Positions 17,353-25,550 of a DNA stretch of 64,000 bases are shown piece by piece. Source of the stretch: Achromobacter sp. Marseille-Q4962. Its GTDB lineage: Bacteria > Pseudomonadota > Gammaproteobacteria > Burkholderiales > Burkholderiaceae_B. The notes below the pieces were generated by a model. The model was not told where the DNA came from. It made no database searches and worked only from the letters and a program-made list of their open reading frames with translations. The stretch's first letter is position 1; each line of letters opens with the position of its first letter. The DNA lies in the NCBI RefSeq assembly GCF_943737005.1, contig NZ_CALSFU010000008.1:1-64000 (forward strand), in the 5' to 3' direction. The translations under genes were made by a program, and so were the position numbers.

Positions 17353-18741
17353 TTACTTGGTCGATTTGCTCAGGGCTTCGAATTGCTGCGTCAGGTAGTT
17401 GCCCATGCTGGTCATCTGCGCCACGAAGGTGTCGAGCGCCACGAAACGGGTGCGCAATTGCGCCATTTCGGCGTCGCTGGCTTCCTTGGCGCGCGTCTGC
17501 TGGTCTTTCACGGCGGCGATGCTCTTGGCCAGGCCGTCCTGACGCGTCTTGATCATGCCGTTGGAGCCCAGGATGTCGTCGAAGACGGCGGCGAACTTCT
17601 CGCCCACGCCGTCCTTGCCGGTGAGCAGGGTGGCGACGTCGGCCGAGTTTTCCTTGAGCGCCTTGTCGAGCTTGGTGGTGTCGAGCTTGAGCTCGCGGGC
17701 CAGCGGGTCGGTGGTGATGCCCAGGTCGGCCAGCGTGCGCACCGAGCCTTCGCCCACCACGGTTTGCAGCACGCCGGCCAGCTGCGACTGGATGGAGCGC
17801 GTGGTGCTGTCCCCGGTGAGCGGCTGGTTGGTGGCGGCCTGGGCGTCGAAGGCGGTGAGGTTCTTGATCGTGCTCTGCAGGGCGTTGTAGGCCTTCACGA
17901 AGTTCTGCACCGCGGTGCTGGCCACGGAGGTGTCGCGCTCCAGCTTGAGCGTGATGGGCTTGTTGGCCTCGGTGGTTTCGGCAAGGTTCAGGGTGATGCC
18001 GTCGATGGCGCCCTCGATGTTGTTCGAGCCGCTGGTGACGGTGATGCCGTTGATGACCACTTCGGCGTTGGTGGCCGCGGTGGCGGCCATGCCGCTCGTG
18101 GTGCCGTCGGCGGCGGTGCTGAAGCCGAGCAGGTCCTGCAGGCTCTGGTCGCCGGTGACGGTGATGTTCTTCACCGCGGCCTTCTCGCCGGTGTTCTTGG
18201 CGGTGAGCATCAGGTAGTTGTTGCCATTGCCGTCGTTGATGACGGTGGCCGACAGGCCCGCCTTGTCGTTGGCGTTGATGGCCTTGACGATGCCGTCGAG
18301 CGAGGTGTCGCTGCCCAGGTCGATGGTGGTCTTGGTGCCGTCGGCCAGCTCGATCTCGAAGGAGCCGGTGTCGCCGTGCTTGGCGGCGCGGTCGGCCACG
18401 GCCGTGGACTGCAGGCTCTGCGCGGTGGCGAGCTTGTTGACGTAAATGGTGTACAGGCCCGAGGCGGCGCCCTCGGCGGCCACCGTGGCGGTGAGGGCGC
18501 TGCCGCCGGTCACGCTGCCCTTCATGGCGCTCATGGTCTCGGGCTTGCCCAGCGTGGCGGCGGCCGTCTGCAGCGATTCCAGGTAGCTCTGGAGCTGCGT
18601 GTAGGCGTCGATGCGGGTCTGGAAGCTCTCCTGGCGCTGCGTGTAGATCTCGAGTTTCTTGTCCTCGGCTTCCTGCAGCTTGCTCAGGGTCTCTTCGAGG
18701 GGCAGGCCCGAGACCGCGCCAAGATTAGTAATAGAGGCCAT
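17353..18741 (-). CDS. fliD: Flagellar filament cap protein FliD (HAP2)
   Basis: A 462-residue cap protein. The N-terminal coiled-coil domain (ASITNLGAVSGLPLEETLSKLQEAEDKKLEIYTQRQESFQTRI) and C-terminal domain (TRFVALDTFVAQMTSMGNYLTQQFEAL) are the conserved FliD_N and FliD_C parts, flanking a Thr/Ala/Gly-rich exposed middle. Multimers cap the filament and insert flagellin. GAAGGAAT precedes the ATG. The 117-base gap to flaG contains an AAATAG motif (GGCCGAAATAGG on the coding strand near 18817-18829) that could be a weak class II control site. Confidence 0.95.
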   Translation of the reverse strand: MASITNLGAVSGLPLEETLSKLQEAEDKKLEIYTQRQESFQTRIDAYTQLQSYLESLQTAAATLGKPETMSAMKGSVTGGSALTATVAAEGAASGLYTIYVNKLATAQSLQSTAVADRAAKHGDTGSFEIELADGTKTTIDLGSDTSLDGIVKAINANDKAGLSATVINDGNGNNYLMLTAKNTGEKAAVKNITVTGDQSLQDLLGFSTAADGTTSGMAATAATNAEVVINGITVTSGSNNIEGAIDGITLNLAETTEANKPITLKLERDTSVASTAVQNFVKAYNALQSTIKNLTAFDAQAATNQPLTGDSTTRSIQSQLAGVLQTVVGEGSVRTLADLGITTDPLARELKLDTTKLDKALKENSADVATLLTGKDGVGEKFAAVFDDILGSNGMIKTRQDGLAKSIAAVKDQQTRAKEASDAEMAQLRTRFVALDTFVAQMTSMGNYLTQQFEALSKSTK

Positions 18742-18858
18742 GTATGAAATTCCTTCTAGCTACGATTCTGTCAAATAAGGGGCGCCGGCGATCGGCCGGG
18801 CAAGGGCATAAGGGGGGCCTATTTCGGCCTTTCCGCCGGGTTGGGCGCGGAAAAACGC

Positions 18859-19251
18859 TCAGGCCGAGGTCTTGATGCCGTTTCCTTGCATGTTCACGAT
18901 CATTTTGGCGATCTTCAGCACGGCTTCGCTGGGTATCGTGCGGATCACGTCGCCCGACTCGGCGTCCACCACGGACACCACCACCTGGTGCACGTCGGGG
19001 TCCACCTCGAACTGCAATTGGGTGGACCAGGCTTTCATCTGGTCGTTGATTTCGTCCAGCGCCCTTTCGATGGGCAGCTTCTGCGACCCGGACTGCTGGC
19101 GGGAAGTCGAGGAGTCCGGCCCCGCGTTGTCGGTAGCGGCCGCCGCGGGCGTCACCGAGACGGCCGGTTCGGCGGCAACGGGGACGGGGGCGGCCGCCGC
19201 AGGCGTCGCGAGGACGGCGGCGGGGGCGATGGGAGATACGGCCATGATCAC
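18859..19251 (-). CDS. flaG: FlaG family protein
   Basis: A 130-residue protein with a disordered Ala/Pro/Val-rich N-terminal half and a C-terminal FlaG domain: ERALDEINDQMKAWSTQLQFEVDPDVHQVVVSVVDAESGDVIRTIPSEAVLKIAKMI. FlaG proteins lie beside fliD in many polar and peritrichous bacteria and influence filament length; the mechanism is unclear. It is the first gene of the reverse operon and has a strong sigma-28 match 50-90 bases upstream, consistent with late-class flagellar expression. Confidence 0.9.
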   Translation of the reverse strand: MIMAVSPIAPAAVLATPAAAAPVPVAAEPAVSVTPAAAATDNAGPDSSTSRQQSGSQKLPIERALDEINDQMKAWSTQLQFEVDPDVHQVVVSVVDAESGDVIRTIPSEAVLKIAKMIVNMQGNGIKTSA

Positions 19252-19310
19252 TCCAGCAGGCGTGGTGCGTCTCGGAGGAACGCGCTGTTTTCAGGGAATT
19301 CTCAGCTACC

Positions 19311-19337
19311 ATTACGGCCACGTCAGAATGAACTTTA
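19311..19337 (-). promoter_or_regulatory. Sigma-28 (FliA) promoter for flaG-fliD operon
   Basis: Read on the reverse strand, TAAAGTTC (19337-19330), exactly 11 bases, then GCCGTAAT (19318-19311). The -35 matches TAAAGTTT at seven of eight bases and the -10 keeps the diagnostic GCCG followed by an AT-rich end. Transcription would begin near 19304, giving a ~50-base leader before flaG. It is the best sigma-28 match in the window and places the cap and chaperone genes in the late flagellar class. Confidence 0.75.
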
Positions 19338-19385
19338 GGGCCGGGCGGCCGAAATGTTTCACAAGCTAATCGTCTGGATGGGGCA

Positions 19386-20123
19386 ATGAGCGTCAAGACC
19401 GCGCTGCGCGTGATCGAAATCATCGAAACCTATGCCCGCGAGAAGCGCGCCCTGCCGCTGTCGGAACTTGCCCGCCTGCTCGACGTGCCGGTATCGAGCT
19501 GCCTGGCGCTCATCCGCACCCTGACCGGGCTGGGATATCTGTATGAAACGGGCCGGCGCCAGGGCTATTACCCCACGGGCCGCCTGCTGGCCATGGCGCA
19601 GCGCATCGCCCGCGCCGACCCGGTGCTGGACCGGGTGTATCCCAGCCTTACCGAGCTGCGCGACGCCACGCGCGAAACCGTGGTCTTTGCCAAGCTCACG
19701 CCCGACGCCCGCGTGGTCTACCTGGACGTGCTCGATTCGCCGCACACCATCCGGTATGCGCCGGTTGCCGGCGAATTCAAGGATATTCACGCGAATTCGC
19801 TGGGAAAAGCGCTCATTTCGCTACAAGACGAGAAAACCCGCGCGCAGATGCTGGGCGGCCAGCCGCTCACCCGCTACAACGAGCGCACGCTGACCAGCCT
19901 GCAGGCGCTGGAAGAGGATATCCGCCTCTCGCGCCAGCGCGGCTGGTTCATGAACAGCGGGGAGTCGATCGCGGACGTGGGGGCCATCGCCTGGCCCCTG
20001 ACGCTCTCGGGCGAGCATTACGCCATTTCGGTGGGCGGGCCGATCTACCGGATCGAGCCGCGCCAGGAAGAATACGCGCGCATCCTGCGCGCGGCCTGCA
20101 CGGCGCTGGAGCAGCAGGCGTGA
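19386..20123 (+). CDS. IclR family transcriptional regulator
   Basis: A 245-residue regulator. The N-terminal winged helix-turn-helix (ALRVIEIIETYAREKRALPLSELARLLDVPVSSCLALIRTLTGLGYLYETG) is followed by the IclR effector-binding domain (DATRETVVFAKLTPDARVVYLDVLDSPHTIRY, HANSLGKALI, GWFMNSGESIADVGAIAWPL). IclR proteins usually control adjacent aromatic or organic-acid catabolic genes. Here it converges on an acyl-CoA dehydrogenase/CoA-transferase/Bug/cupin operon and diverges from flaG. The effector is unknown. The inverted repeat at 24023-24046 is a candidate target. Confidence 0.92.
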   Translation: MSVKTALRVIEIIETYAREKRALPLSELARLLDVPVSSCLALIRTLTGLGYLYETGRRQGYYPTGRLLAMAQRIARADPVLDRVYPSLTELRDATRETVVFAKLTPDARVVYLDVLDSPHTIRYAPVAGEFKDIHANSLGKALISLQDEKTRAQMLGGQPLTRYNERTLTSLQALEEDIRLSRQRGWFMNSGESIADVGAIAWPLTLSGEHYAISVGGPIYRIEPRQEEYARILRAACTALEQQA

Positions 20124-20133
20124 ACGCGCCGCC

Positions 20134-20160
20134 GGGCTGTCCCGCGCGGCGGGACGGCCC
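20134..20160. terminator. Convergent hairpin between the IclR gene and the acyl-CoA dehydrogenase gene
   Basis: A 12-bp stem (20134-20145 with 20149-20160, one G-U pair) with a 3-base loop fills most of the 48-base gap between two converging genes. Neither side has a T-run, so intrinsic termination would be weak. Its placement suits a bidirectional transcript end. Confidence 0.5.
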
Positions 20161-20171
20161 CGGGGCGGCGT

Positions 20172-21338
20172 TCAGTAAGACTTGGGCAGGCCCAGCACCT
20201 TTTCCGCGATGAAGCACATGATGAGCTGCGGGCTGACCGGCGCGATGCGCGGAATGAAGCTCTCGCGCAGCAGGCGCTCCACGTGGTACTCCTTGGCGTA
20301 GCCCATGCCGCCCAGGGTCATGACGGCGGTCTGGCAGGCGTTGTAGCCGGCCTCGGCGGCCAGGTACTTGGCCGAATTGGCGTAGGGGCCGCAGGGTTTG
20401 CCGGCGTCGTAGAGACTGGCCGCCTTGAAAACCATCAGGTCGGCGGCCTCGAGCTGCATCCAGGCCTGGGCCAGGGGATGCTGGATACCCTGGTTCTGGC
20501 CGATGGGCCGGCCGAACACCACGCGCTCTCCCGCGTATTTCACGGCCCGGTCCAGGGCGGCGCGGCCGATGCCGACCGCCTCGGCCGCGATGAGGATGCG
20601 CTCGGGGTTCAGGCCATGCAGGATGTACTCGAACCCGCGGCCTTCCTCGCCGATGCGGTCGGCCACCGGAATGCGCAGGCCGTCGATGAACAACATGTTG
20701 GAGTCCACCGCCTTGCGGCCCATTTTCTCGATTTCGCGCACCTCGACCTTGGAGCGGTCCAGGTCGGTATAGAAGAGCGACAGGCCCTGGGTGGGCTTGC
20801 TCACTTCCGACAGCGGCGTGGTGCGCGCCAGCAGCAGCATCTTGTCGGCCACCTGGGCGGTGGAGATCCATATCTTGCGGCCGTGCACGACGTATTCGTC
20901 GCCCTCGCGCACCGCGCGCGTGCCCAGCTTGGTGGTGTCCAGGCCGGCGTCCGGCTCGGTGACGGCGAAGCAGGCTTTTTCGCGGCCCGCGATCAGCGGT
21001 TCCAGCCAGCGCTTGCGCTGCTCGTCGGTGCCGAACACCACGACGGGGTTGAGCCCGAAGATGTTCATGTGCACGGCGGAGGCGCCCGTGAACCCCGCGC
21101 CGGAGGCGGAGATGGTCTGCATCATGAGGGCGGCCTCGGTCATGCCCAGACCGGCGCCGCCGTATTCCTGGGGCATGGCGATGCCCAGCCAGCCGTCGCG
21201 CGCCAGGTCGGCGTGCAGGGGTTCGGGAAACCCGCCCTCGCGGTCGCGCTCCAGCCAGTATTCGTCGGTGTAGCGTTCGCAGATGCGGGAGACGGCGTCA
21301 CGCAGCGCCAGTTGCTCGGAAGTGAATTCAAAGTCCAT
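20172..21338 (-). CDS. Acyl-CoA dehydrogenase
   Basis: A 388-residue FAD enzyme with the full acyl-CoA dehydrogenase fold: N-terminal helical domain (MDFEFTSEQLALRDAV), beta domain with CFAVTEPDAGLDTTKLGTRA and WISTAQVADKML, and C-terminal domain (GINPERILIAAEAVGIGRAALD-like, RQALMTLGGMGYAKEYHVERLLRES-like). It would desaturate an acyl-CoA made by the CoA-transferase encoded just upstream (2-base gap). The usual catalytic-base position is not obvious by eye, so chain type cannot be predicted. It is the last gene of the cupin-Bug-CaiB operon. Confidence 0.9.
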   Translation of the reverse strand: MDFEFTSEQLALRDAVSRICERYTDEYWLERDREGGFPEPLHADLARDGWLGIAMPQEYGGAGLGMTEAALMMQTISASGAGFTGASAVHMNIFGLNPVVVFGTDEQRKRWLEPLIAGREKACFAVTEPDAGLDTTKLGTRAVREGDEYVVHGRKIWISTAQVADKMLLLARTTPLSEVSKPTQGLSLFYTDLDRSKVEVREIEKMGRKAVDSNMLFIDGLRIPVADRIGEEGRGFEYILHGLNPERILIAAEAVGIGRAALDRAVKYAGERVVFGRPIGQNQGIQHPLAQAWMQLEAADLMVFKAASLYDAGKPCGPYANSAKYLAAEAGYNACQTAVMTLGGMGYAKEYHVERLLRESFIPRIAPVSPQLIMCFIAEKVLGLPKSY

Positions 21339-21340
21339 CG

Positions 21341-22564
21341 TCAGGTTCCCTCTTGGGTAATGCCACGGGCGATCATGGCGTCGATCTGCGCGGCGTCGTA
21401 GCCCGCTTCGCCCAGTATTTCGCGGCTGTGCTGGCCCAGCGTGGGGGCGGGCCGGCGGATCGCGGTCGGGGTGCCCTGGTAGCGGCCCAGCGGGGCGGTG
21501 GTGCGCAGCCTGCCCTCGGTGGGGTGGTCCACGTCGCGGACGAAGCGCGTGGCCGCCAGGTGCTCGTCTTCCAGCAGGGCGTCCACGGTGTAGAGCGCCG
21601 AGGCCGGGATGTCGGCCCCGGCCAGGTCGCGCAGCCAGGATGCCGTGTCGCGCGTGGCGATGACCTCGGCCACGAAGGCGTACACCTCGCCGATGTGCGC
21701 GGCGCGCGCGCCGTGCGTGCAGAAGCGCGGATCCTGGCCGAGTTCGGGGCGGCCGATCAGGTCGAAGAAATTGCGCCAGTGCTTGTCGTTGTAGATCAGC
21801 AGGCAGATATAGCCGTCGGATGTGGCGTAGGGGCGGCGGTGCGGCGCCAGCAGGCGCGCGTAGCCGGTGGGGCCGAGCGGCGGATCGAAGGTGGCGCCGC
21901 CCAGGTGGTCGCCGAGCACCAGGTGGGCCATGCCTTCGAACATGGGAATCTCCACCTGCTGTCCCCGGCCGGACTGGCGCGCGTGCAGCACGGCCGACAC
22001 CAGCGCGATGCCCACGTGCAGGCCCACGGCGCGGTCGGCCAGGGTGAGCGGCGCATAGCGCGGCACGTCGCCGGTCTGCTGCTGGTACAGGGCGGCGATG
22101 CCGGTCTGCCCCTGGATCAGGTCGTCGTAGGCGGGGCGGCCCGCATACGGCCCGTCTTCGCTGAAACCGTAGGCGCCCAGGTAGACGATGCGCGGATTGC
22201 GCGCCGCCACGTCCTCGTACGACAGGCCCAGCCGGGCCATGGCTTGCGGCCGGATGTTGTAGAGCAGGGCGTCGCAGTCCTCGGCCAGTTTCAGGCAGGC
22301 CTCGCGGCCCTCCGGCGTCTTCAGGTCCAGGACCACCGAGCGCTTGTTGCGGTTCAGGTGCAGGTAGAGATGGCCCATGCCGGGATTGCGCATGGGCCCC
22401 ACCGCCCGCATATTGTCGCCGGCCGGCGATTCGACCTTGACGACGTCGGCGCCCAGGTCCGCCAGCACCTGCGTCGCGTACGGGCCCATCACCACCGAGC
22501 TCAGGTCCAGGATGCGCACGCCGGCCAGCGGGCCGGCGGCGCCTTGGGATGCGGATTCCGTCAT
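21341..22564 (-). CDS. Class III CoA-transferase (CaiB/BaiF family)
   Basis: A 407-residue family III CoA-transferase, related to formyl-CoA:oxalate, carnitine and succinyl-CoA:D-citramalate transferases. It begins LAGVRILDLSSVVMGPYATQVLADLGADVVKVE. The GPYAGRPAYDDLIQGQTG segment holds the aspartate expected to form the acyl-aspartyl intermediate. It would move CoA from a donor such as succinyl-CoA to a carboxylic acid delivered through the Bug receptor. Its start overlaps the Bug gene (ATGA). Substrate cannot be read from sequence. Confidence 0.93.
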   Translation of the reverse strand: MTESASQGAAGPLAGVRILDLSSVVMGPYATQVLADLGADVVKVESPAGDNMRAVGPMRNPGMGHLYLHLNRNKRSVVLDLKTPEGREACLKLAEDCDALLYNIRPQAMARLGLSYEDVAARNPRIVYLGAYGFSEDGPYAGRPAYDDLIQGQTGIAALYQQQTGDVPRYAPLTLADRAVGLHVGIALVSAVLHARQSGRGQQVEIPMFEGMAHLVLGDHLGGATFDPPLGPTGYARLLAPHRRPYATSDGYICLLIYNDKHWRNFFDLIGRPELGQDPRFCTHGARAAHIGEVYAFVAEVIATRDTASWLRDLAGADIPASALYTVDALLEDEHLAATRFVRDVDHPTEGRLRTTAPLGRYQGTPTAIRRPAPTLGQHSREILGEAGYDAAQIDAMIARGITQEGT

Positions 22565-23532
22565 TGCTGTTCGATCCCCGCGTCGCGGATGAGCTTGCCC
22601 CAGAGGTCGCGCTGTTCGCTGACGAACTGCGCGAATTCCTCGGGCGTGCTGGAGAAGGCGTCGAATCCGAGCGCGGCCAGGCGCTGGCGCACGTCGGGTT
22701 TGGCAACCACCTGTTTGATGGCGGCGTTGAGCTTGGCCACGATGTCCGGCGGCATGCCGGCCGGGCCGAAATAGCCGTTCCAGGAATTGAGGTCGAAGTC
22801 GGGCACGCCGGACTCGGCCATGGAGGGCAGGTCGGGCACGATGGCGCTGCGCTGGGCGGTCGACACCGCCAGGGCGCGCAATTGGCCCGACTGCACGAAC
22901 GGCAGGCCCGAGGCGAGGTCGGTGAACATGAAATCCACCTGGCCGCCGACCACGTCGGTCAGGGCCTGCGGCGTGCCCTTGTAGGGAATGTGCAGCAGAT
23001 CCACCTTGGCGCGGTTGGACAGCGTGGCCCCGGCCACGATGCCCGTGCTGTTGCCGCTGGCATAGGTGATCTTGCCTGGATGCTGGCGCGCGTCGGCGAT
23101 CAGGTCGCCCACCGATTTCCAGGGCCGCTTCGGATTGACCACCAGGATGAAGGGCAGGTTGCCGCCGCGCGCGATGGGGGTGAAATCCTTGACGGGATCG
23201 TATGGCACGTTCTTCATCAGGAAGGGCGCGGCCGAATGCGAGGTGTTGGTGGTGACGAACAGCGTGTAGCCGTCCGGCTTGGCGCGCGCCACATAGCTGG
23301 CGGCGATGGTCGCATTGGCGCCGGGCTTGTTCTCCACGACGATCTGCTGGCCCAGGATGTTGCCGAGCTCGGCGCCGAAGATGCGGCCCACGGCATCGGT
23401 GCCCGAGCCCGCGGGGAAGGGCACGATCAGCGTGATGGGCTTGCTGGGGTAGGTGTCGGCCCGCGCGGCCGGCGCGGCCGCGAGGACGGCGCAGGCGGCC
23501 GCCAGGGCGCGCAACAGGGTTTTGGCTTGCAT
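22561..23532 (-). CDS. Bug/TctC family periplasmic solute-binding receptor
   Basis: A 323-residue periplasmic protein with a Sec signal peptide (MQAKTLLRALAAACAVLAAAPAARA, cut before DTYPSKP). The mature part has the Bug signature YPSKPITLIVPFPAGSGTDAVGR, the GQQIVVENKPGANATIAA loop, and HIPYKGTPQALTDVVGGQVDFMF. These receptors bind carboxylates or other small metabolites and are hugely expanded in Bordetella and relatives, often without dedicated TctAB permeases; none is adjacent here. It is co-transcribed with the CoA-transferase, so the two probably share a substrate. Confidence 0.95.
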   Translation of the reverse strand: MQAKTLLRALAAACAVLAAAPAARADTYPSKPITLIVPFPAGSGTDAVGRIFGAELGNILGQQIVVENKPGANATIAASYVARAKPDGYTLFVTTNTSHSAAPFLMKNVPYDPVKDFTPIARGGNLPFILVVNPKRPWKSVGDLIADARQHPGKITYASGNSTGIVAGATLSNRAKVDLLHIPYKGTPQALTDVVGGQVDFMFTDLASGLPFVQSGQLRALAVSTAQRSAIVPDLPSMAESGVPDFDLNSWNGYFGPAGMPPDIVAKLNAAIKQVVAKPDVRQRLAALGFDAFSSTPEEFAQFVSEQRDLWGKLIRDAGIEQQ

Positions 23533-23598
23533 CGGTTGTCTCCGTTGGAGGGATGGAGTGGCGCGGCTTTCTCCGGCCGCTGCCGGCGGTACGCCGTG

Positions 23599-24003
23599 TC
23601 AGGACGCCGCGAAGCCGCGGATGACGCGGTCCGGGGATTCCTCGTAGGGCGGGGTGTAGATCACCAGCAGCCTTGCGGGCTCGTCGCTGGTGACGGTAAA
23701 GACATGGGGGATGTCGGGTGGGAAATAACAGCAGTCGCCCGGCTGCATGTCGGCGGACTCGTCTGCGACCTGGGCGCGCGCGGTGCCCGAGATCAGGTAG
23801 CAGACCTGCTCGATGCCCGGGTGCGCGTGGGGCAGGGCGCCCTGGCCTTTTTCGATGACGCCCAGCAGCACTTCCACGTGGCGCGAGCCGACCGTGTCGG
23901 GGCCGATGAGGCGGCGGTTGAGCGTGCCGGTATGGTTGGCGGGATGGTAGCCGGGCACTTCCGCCTCGCGCACCAGCCAGGAGGGGGTCGATCGCTGCGT
24001 CAT
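23599..24003 (-). CDS. Small cupin-domain protein
   Basis: A 134-residue single-domain cupin. The metal-site motifs are visible: PHAHPGIEQVCYLISGTARAQV (cupin motif 1, HxHx4E-like) and DCCYFPPDIPHVFTVTSD (motif 2, with PHVF). Function is not assigned; such proteins act as isomerases, dioxygenases or sensors. ATG at 24003 is chosen because GGAG lies six bases upstream; in-frame ATGs further up lack a ribosome site and would run into the AT-rich promoter. It heads the operon with Bug, CoA-transferase and dehydrogenase genes. Confidence 0.85.
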   Translation of the reverse strand: MTQRSTPSWLVREAEVPGYHPANHTGTLNRRLIGPDTVGSRHVEVLLGVIEKGQGALPHAHPGIEQVCYLISGTARAQVADESADMQPGDCCYFPPDIPHVFTVTSDEPARLLVIYTPPYEESPDRVIRGFAAS

Positions 24004-24022
24004 GGAGGTCTCCATAATTTTT

Positions 24023-24046
24023 ATATGTGAATTCATTTTCACGTAT
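24023..24046. promoter_or_regulatory. Inverted-repeat operator candidate in the cupin operon promoter
   Basis: ATATGTGAA (24023-24031), six bases, then TTCACGTAT (24038-24046) forms a 9-bp inverted repeat with one mismatch, in an AT-rich island that stands out from the GC-rich surroundings. A TATAAA-like -10 for the reverse strand overlaps its edge (24018-24023). It lies 20 bases before the cupin start, a good position for repression or activation. The IclR protein of the same cluster is the obvious candidate binder, but that is inference. Confidence 0.55.
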
Positions 24047-24164
24047 GAGAAAAACCAGGGCAAGGGCTTTTTTGCCGGCCGACCCCGCCGCGCCTGGGGA
24101 AATCAGGGAAAACACCGGGTCGGCGCTGCTAGAATGACGGGCTGTCCCTTTCCCGCTTTTCGCC

Positions 24165-25487
24165 ATGCCCTCCGTGCGCAAACCCATATCCAAACCCGAG
24201 GCCGCCGCCACTTTGGCCGATTGGCTGCAATACCTGGAGTCCATCCACGCCACGGCCATCGACCTGGGGCTGGACCGCGTGCGGGAAGTGGCGCGGCGGC
24301 TGGGGCTGGCGCTGGACGGCGTGAAATTCGTTGTGGGCGGCACCAACGGCAAAGGCTCCACCTGCGCCATGCTCGAATCCATCCTGCTGGCCGCGGGCTA
24401 CAAGGTGGGGCTGTATACGTCGCCGCACCTCATCGATTTCAACGAGCGGGCCCGCATCAACGGCCAGATCGCCTCCGACGCCGACCTCATCGCCCAGTTC
24501 GAGGCGGTGGAGGCCGCGCGGGGCGAGGTGTCGCTCACCTATTTCGAGTTCACCACCCTGGCCATTCTGCGCCTGTTTTCGCTCGCCCGGCTCGACGCCG
24601 TGGTGCTGGAAGTGGGACTGGGCGGGCGGCTGGACGCCGTCAACATCGTGGACGCCGACTGCGCCATCGTCACCAGCGTCGATCTCGACCATACCGACTG
24701 GCTGGGCGACACGCGCGAGAAAATCGGCTTCGAGAAGGCGCACATCTTCCGCCCCGGGCGTCCGGCCGTGTGCAGCGACCCGCAGCCGCCGCAATCCCTG
24801 CTCGACCACGCCGCGGAAATCGGCGCGGACCTCTGGCTGTTCGGGCGCGACTTCAATTACTCGGGCGACCGCCAGCAATGGGCCTATGGCGGCCGCTCGC
24901 AGCGCCGCAGCGCGCTGGCCTATCCGGCCCTGCGCGGCGCCAACCAGCTGCTCAATGCCTCGGCGGCGCTGGCGGCGCTGGAATCGGTGCGCGACCGCCT
25001 ACCGGTGCCCCAGCAGGCGGTGCGTCAGGGGCTGCTGCAGGCTTCTCTGCCGGGGCGCTTCCAGATCCTGCCGGGTCAGCCCACGGTCATCCTGGACGTG
25101 GCGCACAATCCGCACGCCGCGGCTGTGCTTGCGCAGAACCTCGACAACATGGGCTTTCATCCCTACACCCACGCGGTGTTCGGCATGCTGAGCGACAAGG
25201 ACCTGGCCGGCGTGGTGGCCAGGCTGGGCGCGCGTGTCGACAACTGGTTCTGTGCGGGCCTGCCCGGGCCGCGCGGCGGCACGGGAGAGGAGCTGGCCGA
25301 GCGGGTGCGCGTGGCCCTGCCGCCTCCGGCCGCGGGCGAGGACAGCCCCTCCGTGCGCGCCTTCCCCGACCCGGCGGCGGCCTATGCGGCGGCGCGCGAA
25401 CAGGCGGGGGAGAATGATAGAATCGTGGTATTCGGTTCGTTTCTTACCGTCGCCTCGGTTTTGCAGGCGCTGGGCCGCAAGGCCTAG
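24165..25487 (+). CDS. folC: Bifunctional folylpolyglutamate synthase/dihydrofolate synthase
   Basis: A 440-residue Mur-ligase-like enzyme that adds glutamate to dihydropteroate and to folates in the cytoplasm. The ATP loop VGGTNGKGST starts near residue 57. Other family motifs are LYTSPHLIDFNERARINGQ, VVLEVGLGGRLDAVN, SVDLDHTDWLG, and DVAHNPHAA in the C-terminal domain. A TAGAAT -10-like element lies at 24130-24135. The adjacent downstream SPOR protein gene, cvpA and purF form the conserved order (accD-)folC-dedD-cvpA-purF known from other proteobacteria. Confidence 0.96.
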   Translation: MPSVRKPISKPEAAATLADWLQYLESIHATAIDLGLDRVREVARRLGLALDGVKFVVGGTNGKGSTCAMLESILLAAGYKVGLYTSPHLIDFNERARINGQIASDADLIAQFEAVEAARGEVSLTYFEFTTLAILRLFSLARLDAVVLEVGLGGRLDAVNIVDADCAIVTSVDLDHTDWLGDTREKIGFEKAHIFRPGRPAVCSDPQPPQSLLDHAAEIGADLWLFGRDFNYSGDRQQWAYGGRSQRRSALAYPALRGANQLLNASAALAALESVRDRLPVPQQAVRQGLLQASLPGRFQILPGQPTVILDVAHNPHAAAVLAQNLDNMGFHPYTHAVFGMLSDKDLAGVVARLGARVDNWFCAGLPGPRGGTGEELAERVRVALPPPAAGEDSPSVRAFPDPAAAYAAAREQAGENDRIVVFGSFLTVASVLQALGRKA

Positions 25488-25550
25488 GCAAGGGCCGCAA
25501 GCGCGGCGGCCCGATGCACCGTCGCAAGCCGCCGCAAGGAATTCTCTTCC

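Noticed and set aside
18817-18832. AAATAG motif before fliD as a full FlhDC site
   Set aside because: Only one reasonable half-site is present. The nearest opposed TATTT element is ~35 bases away, too far for the known geometry.
20172-24003. Recent horizontal transfer of the IclR/CoA-transferase cluster
   Set aside because: Base composition and codon use look like the neighbouring core genes, and there is no integrase, transposase or flanking repeat. Only the short promoter island is AT-rich.
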